A stretch of 64,000 nt of DNA, taken from contig NZ_CP129674.1 in NCBI RefSeq assembly GCF_041080795.1, positions 1,860,001-1,924,000 of the forward strand, read 5' to 3'. This document shows, one piece after another, positions 7,678 to 14,815 of the stretch. Under the pieces are notes generated by a model, which saw only the letters and a list, made by a program, of their open reading frames with translations, ran no database searches and was not told where the DNA came from. The first letter of the stretch is position 1. Every line of letters begins with the position of its first letter. The position numbers and the translations under genes are program-made. This DNA comes from Bifidobacterium sp. WK041_4_12 (GTDB lineage: Bacteria; Actinomycetota; Actinomycetes; Actinomycetales; Bifidobacteriaceae).

Positions 7678-8511
7678 TCAGCGCAGTGCCAGATGTGCCG
7701 CGATGAAGATCATCATGATGCCGATGATGATATCGAGCACCAGCCATGCGTATTCATTCTTGAACAGCTTTGACATCTTGGACGACAGGAATCCGAGCGC
7801 AACGAACCATACCACGCTGCAGAGCATCGCACCTGCGGCGAATGACCATTTGAGTCCAGCGCCGTAGGATGCCGCAATGCCGCCGAGCAGCACCAGCGAG
7901 TCGAGATACACTCCAGGGTTGAGGAAGGTGAAACCGAGGCATGCGACGAGACTTTTCTTCAACGTGGTCTGAGCCCCTTGCTGGAACTCATTACCGGAAG
8001 ATTCGACCTCTCCTGCGATGGATGCAGATGCCGAGCCTCGTAGCGACGATGCCGACTGGGTAGCCATCGAATTGACCACATCTGAATCCGCATCCGCATC
8101 ATCGCCACGACTATGCGAATCATCCAGGTCGCGTCCATCAACGCCTGCGCCACCGGCAAGGGCAAGGGCACGTGCCCTGCGCAGCCGAAAGCGAGACTTC
8201 AATCTCATGCATGTTTCGAACACACGCTTGAATGCAGAGAATCCATAGATAAGCAGTACGAATGCCCCGACCAAAGTGAGGGCTTTGAGCACGCCGGGAT
8301 GTGCGGAGACCATGCTTCCCATCCCTGCGGTGCCAAGACTGATCAGCACAATATCAGCACCGATGCAGATGGTAAGTATCTGCGGAACGTATGCTCGCGC
8401 GATTCCCTGACGGATGATGAACGCGTTCTGCGCACCCACGGCAACGATAATTCCAGCCTGGCTGGTGAAACCGGCAATAAGAATAGACAAGACTAATGAA
8501 CTCACAATCAA
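7678..8511 (-). CDS. LysE/ArgO-type amino acid exporter
   Basis: 277 residues of a LysE-family membrane exporter, which expels basic or other amino acids when they accumulate. The family signature G-A-Q-N-A-F is at residues 26-31, and about five to six hydrophobic segments are visible. It is longer than the usual 200-235 residues because of a hydrophilic insert at about 105-165 that is rich in Asp and Ser, placed where LysE proteins have their cytoplasmic loop between helices 3 and 4. A LysR-type regulator is divergently transcribed, as with lysE/lysG of corynebacteria, so induction by an amino acid co-inducer is likely. Substrate specificity (Lys, Arg or another) is not decided by sequence. 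Confidence 0.85.
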   Translation of the reverse strand: MIVSSLVLSILIAGFTSQAGIIVAVGAQNAFIIRQGIARAYVPQILTICIGADIVLISLGTAGMGSMVSAHPGVLKALTLVGAFVLLIYGFSAFKRVFETCMRLKSRFRLRRARALALAGGAGVDGRDLDDSHSRGDDADADSDVVNSMATQSASSLRGSASASIAGEVESSGNEFQQGAQTTLKKSLVACLGFTFLNPGVYLDSLVLLGGIAASYGAGLKWSFAAGAMLCSVVWFVALGFLSSKMSKLFKNEYAWLVLDIIIGIMMIFIAAHLALR

Positions 8512-8681
8512 GAAGACTATGTGTTCTCAAACAATAAGTCCAAGTGTTTTTATTTATATATTATTAGTATTGCTTATGTTAAAATTCTTTGCAATACCGT
8601 CGTGCCAACCATTCGAAACCTTCATCGCAAACCGTGGTGCGATATCCAACAACCAGAAGAGCAGGAAAGGAAGTGCATACA

Positions 8682-9710
8682 GTGCCAAAGTCACCAACAC
8701 AAGCCAGCACAGGAGCAGCACGACAGTCCAGCATGAAGCTCACAGCTCAAGAGTTCAACGCAATCAAGAAGATTCAGGATTCCAGTCAGACCCTTGATGA
8801 CATGTCTGCAACGAGAATTGCCGAACAGATTCGCACACTCCCGCTGGAACAGCTCAACGCCTTGCAGACCATCCTCGAAACCGGCAGCTTCGATGCCGCG
8901 GCTGACGAGCTTCATATCTCGCAGTCGGCTATCAGTCAGCGCATCAAGAATCTCGAGTCTCAATTAGGCCATATCGTGCTGCAACGCAGCAAGCCGGTCA
9001 AGCCCACACAGGTCGGGCAGCTGCTCGTGCGGCTGGCTCGGCAGATAGAGCTCGCGCAGGACGAGGCAATCTCGATGCTGAAATCCGAACGAACCGCAAG
9101 TGCCGTCAACATCCGCATCGTGGTCAACGCCGATGCGCTCGAAAGTTGGGTGCTGCCAGCGCTTGCACCGGTGGTGCATCAGTCAATTTCCATCGACATT
9201 CGTCGTCAGGACGAGCATGTTTCGGCTGGACTGCTGCGTTCGGGCGAAGTCATGGCGGCCATCACCGCCGAAGGGCGTGCCGTGCAGGGCTGCTCGATCA
9301 CCAGACTGGGGTCAATGCCCTATTATGCCGTTTCGACTGCTGAATTTGCTCGGCGATGGTTCCCGAATGGCATGAATCTGGACGCGGTCGAGCATGCACC
9401 CCTGATTCAATATGACCGTGAGGATCGCATGCAATATCTGTTCATACGACGCATCACACGCACCAAGGTTCATCCCCCCACGCATTACATTCCCACCTCT
9501 GTCGGATACAACAACGCGATTTCGCTCGGATATGGTTGGGGGCTTATCCCCAAGGCTTTCCTCGACAACTACCCCAAGGATGGTCTGGCATTGCTTTCGC
9601 CCGATCCTCTACTCCTGCCCCTGTTTTGGCAGCAGTGGAAACTCTCCTCCCCTGCCCTGGACGAAGTAGCCAATGCCATCATCTCTGCAGGGAGAAGAGT
9701 TCTGGTGTGA
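8682..9710 (+). CDS. LysR-type regulator, LysG/ArgP-like
   Basis: The N-terminal winged helix-turn-helix is clear (S-F-D-A-A-A-D-E-L-H-I-S-Q-S-A-I-S-Q-R, about residues 69-90 from this start), followed by a periplasmic-binding-like effector domain. The sequence style (Q-S-A-I-S-Q-R-I-K-N-L-E, V-L-Q-R-S-K-P) matches LysG/ArgP regulators that switch on lysine or arginine export. It is divergent from the LysE-type exporter gene at 7678-8511 and probably controls it. The start is uncertain: a GTG at 8682 follows AAAGGAAG at a good distance, whereas the ATG at 8733 has only a distant AGGAG and the ATG at 8802 gives the length usual for the family. The extra N-terminal residues relative to LysG may therefore not be translated. 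Confidence 0.85.
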   Translation: MPKSPTQASTGAARQSSMKLTAQEFNAIKKIQDSSQTLDDMSATRIAEQIRTLPLEQLNALQTILETGSFDAAADELHISQSAISQRIKNLESQLGHIVLQRSKPVKPTQVGQLLVRLARQIELAQDEAISMLKSERTASAVNIRIVVNADALESWVLPALAPVVHQSISIDIRRQDEHVSAGLLRSGEVMAAITAEGRAVQGCSITRLGSMPYYAVSTAEFARRWFPNGMNLDAVEHAPLIQYDREDRMQYLFIRRITRTKVHPPTHYIPTSVGYNNAISLGYGWGLIPKAFLDNYPKDGLALLSPDPLLLPLFWQQWKLSSPALDEVANAIISAGRRVLV

Positions 9711-9777
9711 CGAGCACGCGTCATGAATTCCGAATGCACGCGAACGTCCCGCGTATCAGGGTGCGGGTGTTAGATGC

Positions 9778-12700
9778 CTATTCGAGGAGGTTGGCGGTGG
9801 CTTCGGCGTTGTGGGCCAGATAGTAGGGCCGGATGGCGAGGATGCCGACCGCCATGCCCAACAGGAGCAGGATGGCGATGCCGACGCTGCCCGTGTACGG
9901 CAGACTCGCCAGACCCACCCTGGGATCCATGAGCATGATGGTCGACCCGTCCTGCGACACACTTGCCAGGACCGAGCCGTCCGTCTGGTACGAGACGGCC
10001 TGCACCGCGGACAGGTCGTTCGACCACACCGCCACCGCCCGCACCATGACGCTCGGCAGCCTGAAATAGCCGTCGGGAGCCTTCGTCTCCCGCAACGTCA
10101 GCATGCGAGCCTCCACACCCCGCACGACCAGCCTGCCACCCAAGCCCGTCACCAAGGTCTGGGTGGTGCCCGCCTCATCGTCCACGGCCAGCCGATACAC
10201 GCCGTCACCGGCCTGCTTGAACTGGAGGGTCTGCACGCCCGAACCGTCAGACGCCAGCCGGTCAGCCTCGAACTCGGCTCCCGGAAGGAACTCGGTCGTA
10301 TGGCTCCTGTCCGCCTTCACCAGATCCAGCTCGAACGAATACGCGTGCGCCGTAGCCGACAGCGAACTATCGACACTGCCATCCTGCATGGTCCTGGACA
10401 GGGTCACGGTATTGTCGTTCGACTCGACCACGCCACCCGCATCCGTCCACGAAGCATTCGCGTTCACCTTCGCCACGTAGCGCACCCGGATCAGGGCACC
10501 CACCGGCACCAGACTGTTCGACACCGGACTCGCGCCATTGTCCTGCGCGAACAGGGCCTTCAGCCCGTCCACCGTGAGCGTCTGCCCATTCACGCCCACA
10601 CCCACCAGAGGGGTCACGTCCAGACCCGGAGACGGCAGACCATTACCAGGGTCCACGTCCATGGACACGCGCACCCCCGACACGTCCGGCAGCGTCAACC
10701 CAGGAGCGGCCACGTCAGACAGGGAGAACGCATACGACCCATACGCCGTCGCATGCCCGGCCAGGTCGGGGACCCTGGCCACGACCTCGAACTCCACGCC
10801 CGCGCCCACGTCGAACCCATCCACCCCGGCATCGTTCACCACACGCTTCGACAGGTCCATGCGCGACGTCTTCAACTCCGCCACCCCCAGACGATGCCTG
10901 CCATCCACCCCAGCACCCGCGAAATCAACCATCACACCCTCCACACCCTCCACACCCTCCACACCCAGAGCATCGTTGAACGCCTTCGTACCCACGATAA
11001 TCGGCAGCGACTCACCAGACGAGTCCACGATCAGGTACAGGCCCGGACCCGCCACCGACAGACGCACAGTCCCACCATTCGAGAATGTCGTCGCAGGAAG
11101 ACTCCCCTGCACGCCCCCCAAAGCCGAATCGCTCTTCCCAGCCAGCGCCTGCGCGAACGACTGCAGCTGCCCCGCATACGGGTCAAACGCCGAAGTAGTG
11201 TCATCCGACAGAGGGTCAGACGGATAGCCCAGCCACCGGGCCACCACCCAACCCATCGGATTCACCCCATCCACATTCGAACCACCAGCAGAACCAGCCG
11301 CAGACACGACTGCCGACCGCACAGACACCGGAGTCGACACCTTCACGCTCTCCAACGCACCAGTATGATCAAACGCCACATCCCCATAGTCACCAATCCG
11401 ATACGCCGCCAACCCACCATCCGTCACACCCGACACATCGATGCCATACGAGGGAGGAAGCTTCACCTTCCACCCCTTGATAGTGGTCTTCACCGGCTCC
11501 GTCGCACGATTCGTCAAACCCTCAGTCGCAGTCCCATCCTGCTGACCCCACACATACAAGTCATAATCCTTCGACTCGTCCGTCATCAACGACTCCGGCA
11601 GCAGCATGTTCCCACCCGCACTCGTACGACCAGAACCCAGCACCTTCAACGGCTGCGCAGGATCAACCACCTTCCAACCCAAAACAGCACCATACTCAGA
11701 ACTACCCGACAGACTCAACGCGCGCGAACCCGCACCACCAACCACTGCAGCAGACCAAGCATTTAACTTCTTGCCCGACTCCACGAACGTCAGACGCAAC
11801 GAATCAGGCACAGACGAACCCGGAGCATTCAACACCTGACTCTGGTTCTCACTATGAGCAGACAGCAGCAGATTGCCAAGCTTCAAACGCAAAGCAGGAC
11901 GCAACCTGGGACCGAGGACACCCACAGAGTTATTGGTCGGTGTACCGCTGGCGTTTACTAGGAACCTAAAGAGCTTGCTCCTCCACATAGCAGAACGTGT
12001 ATGAGTGCCACCGTTAGAAGCAAGGTTAGTATCCGCTGAACCACCACTCGTGTGATTGAAATACTTTCTCACATCACCAATAGACAACGGAAACACCGTA
12101 TATGAATACACCGAAGACTTCTGCTCCGTATAACTGTAAGAACCGCACCCTGTACCCCGAGCAGCAGTGCACACACCTTCAACCTGGGCGGCACGCAACA
12201 AAGACTTCTCGAAACTCGAATAATTAGCCGCACCCACCGCATCAGACACCTTAGCCAGATTCGACTTATACGAACCTGTCGCACTATCAAACGAATTACC
12301 ATTACCGGCATCGTCGAACTTAAAATCACCTGTCACTACATTCTCAAAGAACAGCAACGCCTCACCAGCAGCAACCGACGTCGTAGCCGACTTCGACCAC
12401 GTCTCATTCAAACCATAATCAGCGTCAGGCACACTCGCCACAGCACCCTTAGCCAAGGTCTTATACCCACCAGACACCTGCTTCGAATCATAGGTACCAA
12501 CATTACCCTGTTTACCAAACACAATCTTGCGCGTATTCGCCCAACCATTCGACACCACCGGAAGCGCACCAACATTCAACGTACTGAAATAGCCATCAGG
12601 ACCCAGCTCAACCGTATCCGCAGACGCACGCTCAACCGGCGAAAACACCAGCACACCAGACAACACGACCATGAAAGACAAGACCAGGGCTGCAACAGCG

Positions 12701-12873
12701 CAGATCCCTCGACTCACTACGCTCGCTCTGGTTGACGGCGAACAGGAACGACCGGCATGACCGTAGCGAACATGACCTAAATGACGCTCAAAGAGAGAAG
12801 CAGCTGCACGCGAAAGCGCTGAGCCGACACGAGACCATAGCACACGAAACATACCCATGAGAGCACCAACCAT
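9778..12873 (-). CDS. Sortase-anchored pilin-like surface protein (LPYTG)
   Basis: 1031 residues. A hydrophobic signal segment lies at about residues 58-80 and ends near R-A-S-A-D, after an unusually long basic n-region. At the C-terminus the sortase signal L-P-Y-T-G (991-995) is followed by a membrane helix and a short tail, so the protein would be linked to the wall or polymerised into a pilus. Between them I see a DUF6273-like module at about 240-330 (G-D-V-R-K-Y-F, then R-S-A-M-W and G-P-R-L-R-P-A-L), a probable isopeptide D2-type domain from about 670 (L-S-K-R-V), and a SpaA/prealbumin-like domain at about 845-985 with the E in L-R-E-T-K-A-P-D-G-Y that normally forms an isopeptide bond. 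A G-V-E repeat sits at about 640. No sortase or second pilin is beside it. The start is uncertain; later in-frame ATG codons exist. Confidence 0.85.
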   Translation of the reverse strand: MVGALMGMFRVLWSRVGSALSRAAASLFERHLGHVRYGHAGRSCSPSTRASVVSRGICAVAALVLSFMVVLSGVLVFSPVERASADTVELGPDGYFSTLNVGALPVVSNGWANTRKIVFGKQGNVGTYDSKQVSGGYKTLAKGAVASVPDADYGLNETWSKSATTSVAAGEALLFFENVVTGDFKFDDAGNGNSFDSATGSYKSNLAKVSDAVGAANYSSFEKSLLRAAQVEGVCTAARGTGCGSYSYTEQKSSVYSYTVFPLSIGDVRKYFNHTSGGSADTNLASNGGTHTRSAMWRSKLFRFLVNASGTPTNNSVGVLGPRLRPALRLKLGNLLLSAHSENQSQVLNAPGSSVPDSLRLTFVESGKKLNAWSAAVVGGAGSRALSLSGSSEYGAVLGWKVVDPAQPLKVLGSGRTSAGGNMLLPESLMTDESKDYDLYVWGQQDGTATEGLTNRATEPVKTTIKGWKVKLPPSYGIDVSGVTDGGLAAYRIGDYGDVAFDHTGALESVKVSTPVSVRSAVVSAAGSAGGSNVDGVNPMGWVVARWLGYPSDPLSDDTTSAFDPYAGQLQSFAQALAGKSDSALGGVQGSLPATTFSNGGTVRLSVAGPGLYLIVDSSGESLPIIVGTKAFNDALGVEGVEGVEGVMVDFAGAGVDGRHRLGVAELKTSRMDLSKRVVNDAGVDGFDVGAGVEFEVVARVPDLAGHATAYGSYAFSLSDVAAPGLTLPDVSGVRVSMDVDPGNGLPSPGLDVTPLVGVGVNGQTLTVDGLKALFAQDNGASPVSNSLVPVGALIRVRYVAKVNANASWTDAGGVVESNDNTVTLSRTMQDGSVDSSLSATAHAYSFELDLVKADRSHTTEFLPGAEFEADRLASDGSGVQTLQFKQAGDGVYRLAVDDEAGTTQTLVTGLGGRLVVRGVEARMLTLRETKAPDGYFRLPSVMVRAVAVWSNDLSAVQAVSYQTDGSVLASVSQDGSTIMLMDPRVGLASLPYTGSVGIAILLLLGMAVGILAIRPYYLAHNAEATANLLE
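10931..10966. repeat. In-frame 9-bp tandem repeat in the pilin gene
   Basis: ACACCCTCC-type 9-bp units are repeated about three to four times, encoding G-V-E-G-V-E-G-V. Gain or loss of a unit would keep the frame and change only linker length. Confidence 0.7.
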
Positions 12874-12890
12874 CGAAGCCTAAAACGGCA

Positions 12891-12901
12891 CCCCCCCCCC
12901 C
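12891..12901 (-). repeat. 11-bp poly-G tract upstream of the pilin start
   Basis: Eleven consecutive C on the plus strand (G on the coding strand) lie 17 bases before the ATG of the pilin-like gene and downstream of its likely -10 box. The gene frame is closed by a TAG between the tract and the ATG, so length changes would alter leader or ribosome access, not the reading frame from an upstream start. Tracts of this type are typical of phase-variable loci. Confidence 0.7.
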
Positions 12902-12962
12902 GCGACCGCAATCAAAGCGTTAGGTTCAACGGAGAGAACATGCAACGAACATGACGAACAAC

Positions 12963-12968
12963 ATTATA
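12963..12968 (-). promoter_or_regulatory. Likely -10 box of the pilin gene
   Basis: A perfect TATAAT reads on the minus strand about 90 bases before the pilin ATG. A -35 match at the usual distance is weak, so only the -10 is proposed. Transcription from here would include the poly-G tract in the leader. Confidence 0.45.
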
Positions 12969-13181
12969 CATGACGTATTGTTTATATCTCACAGCAGATA
13001 AGCAATCACACAACAGAATGCCACACATACGGTCCGCAACAACGAAAAAACAGCCAACGCCAGCAGCGAGCTTCGCGCCATCACCAAAGCATGCAGTTCA
13101 TGACCTGGGCAATGACATCCGACACGACATCAAAGACCCCAGAAGCCACGGAACCAGACGCCCAACGCATCGCAGCATAGA
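12969..13181. other. Divergent spacer between pilin and toxin-antitoxin promoters
   Basis: No coding frame with support is visible in this stretch of about 210 bp. It lies between the pilin promoter and the operator of the toxin-antitoxin pair. Confidence 0.35.
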
Positions 13182-13227
13182 TGTCAGACTGCCATTATAC
13201 TGACAAATGACTCCAAAATGATATTAT
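13182..13227 (+). promoter_or_regulatory. Promoter and operator of the toxin-antitoxin operon
   Basis: A -35 box CTGACA (13200-13205) and a -10 box TATTAT (13222-13227) are spaced by 16 bp. TGTCAG at 13182-13187 is an exact inverted copy of the -35 hexamer, giving an inverted repeat that overlaps the -35, a sensible site for autorepression by the antitoxin. Confidence 0.5.
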
Positions 13228-13259
13228 TGTTGCAGATAACTACCGAAAGGACACAATCC

Positions 13260-13523
13260 ATGAGCACCGACACCACGCGAGTACAGATACGCACCAGCAA
13301 GCAACTCAAGCAACAGGCGACCGAAACATTGGGCCGCATGGGACTGGACATGACGGGAGCCATCAACATGTATCTCCAGCAAATCGTCAACCTGCAGGAA
13401 CTCCCCTTCACCCCCACCGCCATGGACATCAACACCCAGGCACGATGGGAGGCCGAACACCACGTCGGCGCAACATTCTCCACGGTCGGCGAACTCATGA
13501 AAGACCTCAACGGGGATGATTAA
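13260..13523 (+). CDS. DinJ/RelB-family antitoxin
   Basis: 87 residues from the ATG at 13260, preceded by GAAAGGA. The N-terminus (V-Q-I-R-T-S-K-Q-L-K-Q-Q-A, then L-G-R-M-G-L-D-M-T-G-A-I-N-M-Y-L) is the ribbon-helix-helix DNA-binding unit of the RelB/DinJ family. The acidic C-terminal part, ending in D-L-N-G-D-D, would wrap and neutralise the toxin. It overlaps the toxin gene by 8 bp (13516-13523), the usual coupled arrangement. Together with the toxin it should repress its own promoter. Confidence 0.9.
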   Translation: MSTDTTRVQIRTSKQLKQQATETLGRMGLDMTGAINMYLQQIVNLQELPFTPTAMDINTQARWEAEHHVGATFSTVGELMKDLNGDD

Positions 13524-13794
13524 CGCCATCAGACGTACACCCAGCTTCAAACGCGACTGGAAGAAACTCAACGCCAAACATGCCAATGCGCGAAAACTCG
13601 AACAGGCCATCGAATCCATTGTCCGTAACGATGCAAAACTGCTGAGACAACTGCACGACCACGCACTCACCGGGCAGTGGAAAGGGTACCGTGAGCTGCA
13701 CATCGAAGGAGATTGGCTGCTCATATACCGCATCGAGCACGACACCCTCACACTTGTACTCACACGGACAGGGAGCCACAACCAACCATTCTGA
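13516..13794 (+). CDS. YafQ-family mRNA interferase toxin
   Basis: 92 residues of the RelE/YafQ superfamily. The residues known to matter in Escherichia coli YafQ have counterparts: His49, His62, Asp66, Trp67 and His88, in the contexts L-H-D-H-A-L-T-G-x-W-x-G-Y-R-E-L-H-I and D-W-L-L-I-Y-R-I. It should bind the ribosome and cut mRNA during translation. The length and all catalytic positions are normal, so it is probably active and kept in check by the antitoxin that overlaps its start. The pair sits between a surface-protein gene and a fragment related to one of its modules, and may stabilise that region. Confidence 0.9.
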   Translation: MINAIRRTPSFKRDWKKLNAKHANARKLEQAIESIVRNDAKLLRQLHDHALTGQWKGYRELHIEGDWLLIYRIEHDTLTLVLTRTGSHNQPF

Positions 13795-13952
13795 CCTCCA
13801 GTGTTGTGACCGGAATCAGCATCAGTGTTACCGTCATTACCAAAGCCTTCAGCTGGAGCGCTCTAGGGCCACGGTCCGCACGGGCACCGCACCACTCACG
13901 CCCCGAACTTGGTGAAGAGATCATCGCCATTCACCCTGAGACAAAGTCGTTT
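13795..13952. other. Spacer after the toxin gene
   Basis: About 160 bp in which I can support no gene or regulatory site. Confidence 0.3.
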
Positions 13953-14135
13953 TCAGACCAAGCCCCACTGACATCGGTGAAGTGCCTGGCGCAACCCGAA
14001 ACCAGCGTTGTTCGTATTGTTATTGTTCGAATTACCGTCTTTCCTCACATTGAACGCATTGTTCGCGTTGTTCCAGTTAGCAGAACGCATCCAAGAGCCA
14101 GAAGCACTATTAGCCAAGATATCTAAATATGACAA
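13953..14135 (-). pseudogene. Asn-rich fragment of a DUF6273/C-type-lectin-like module
   Basis: On the minus strand an uninterrupted frame reads N-S-A-S-G-S-W-M-R-S-A-N-W, then N-N-A-N-N-A-F-N-V, an N-rich stretch, and G-F-G-L-R-Q-A-L. This follows the pattern of DUF6273-like modules (A-N-S-A-S-x-x-W-x-R-S ... G-V-R-P-A-L). It is also collinear with the internal module of the pilin-like protein 2 kb away, which has R-S-A-M-W ... F-L-V ... T-N-N ... L-R-P-A-L. Fourteen of about 60 codons are AAC or AAT. A stop codon lies just upstream in frame and there is no start signal, so it is a fragment, a silent donor, or a template-like sequence, not a normal gene. Confidence 0.5.
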
Positions 14136-14212
14136 TAACTTATTTCACCCACATATTCAGCATGACGTTGAGATAGCGTGCTGTCATCACAATCGACCGC
14201 CTTCAACCTCAA

Positions 14213-14704
14213 TCATTCAAGGCACAGCAGAACCACGGCGGAAGCGATGCCACCATCATGGCTCAGCGAAACATGCCAGACATACTCAGCTGACTTACGC
14301 TCCTTGGCCTCATACTCCGCAGACCTACGCTCCACTGGCTCACACTCAACCGGCTGCTGCGAAGCAATCAACCGCTCGGCAACAGGAGCCGCAAGCATCA
14401 CGCGCGGTCGGCCGCGGGAATCATCGAGAATCTCTATCTGATGCCAAGGCACACTCTCGATTGAATATGGGTATGCATGATCGGCCAAGGCTTCCGACCA
14501 GGCCTTGATGACTGACTCCTTGCCAGCCCAACGAGCCGCGGCGTGCAAAGCCTCGTCATCGTGCTTGAGCGCCGCACGCATGGTGCACTGGCGCAACTCT
14601 CGCACCGAGAAAAGCTTGCGCATGGTCGATGACGGTTCACGCCACTGCTGCGCGAATGCATCAACATCCACAACATCATGGCCCAAACCAAGAATTTCGC
14701 TCAT
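14213..14704 (-). CDS. acpS: Holo-[acyl-carrier-protein] synthase
   Basis: 163 residues from the ATG at 14704. The N-terminal G-L-G-H-D-V-V-D-V and the central F-S-V-R-E-L plus A-A-R-W-A-G-K-E-S-V-I-K-A-W are the two conserved Mg2+/CoA-binding motifs of AcpS-type phosphopantetheinyl transferases. The enzyme moves 4'-phosphopantetheine from CoA to the serine of an acyl carrier protein; here the obvious client is the ACP domain of the giant FAS encoded just upstream. It is longer than the usual 120-130 residues because of a charged insert near the C-terminus in which R-S-A-E-Y-E-A-K-E is nearly duplicated (R-K-S-A-E-Y). A hairpin separates it from fas, so expression may be partly independent. 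Confidence 0.92.
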   Translation of the reverse strand: MSEILGLGHDVVDVDAFAQQWREPSSTMRKLFSVRELRQCTMRAALKHDDEALHAAARWAGKESVIKAWSEALADHAYPYSIESVPWHQIEILDDSRGRPRVMLAAPVAERLIASQQPVECEPVERRSAEYEAKERKSAEYVWHVSLSHDGGIASAVVLLCLE

Positions 14705-14727
14705 ACAATCACACTCTATCAATGCAA

Positions 14728-14766
14728 ACTGCCCAGCCGAACCTCGATCAGGTCTGACTGGGCAGT
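14728..14766 (-). terminator. Hairpin between fas and acpS
   Basis: ACTGCCCAG at 14728-14736 is perfectly complementary to CTGGGCAGT at 14758-14766, with partial pairing inside the loop. On the minus strand it is followed by only TT, so it is likely a weak terminator or attenuator after fas. Confidence 0.5.
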
Positions 14767-14815
14767 ATGAATATTCATCTCAGCAACAGCATTAACAGCG
14801 TTACCAGCAGCAACA

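Noticed and set aside
9811..11766. A 651-codon plus-strand open frame inside the pilin-like gene
   Set aside because: It is rich in Arg and His and has the character of a shadow of the GC-rich antisense strand. The minus-strand product has signal peptide, pilin domains and sortase motif.
12891..12901. G tract as a classical frame-switching tract inside the pilin coding region
   Set aside because: The pilin frame has a TAG between the tract and the ATG, so frame switching from an upstream start would not restore the gene directly. Only an effect on the leader or expression remains possible.
13953..14135. A working diversity-generating retroelement
   Set aside because: No reverse transcriptase gene is in the window, the pilin module is not at the protein's C-terminus, and several differences are not at adenines. 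Kept only as a resemblance.
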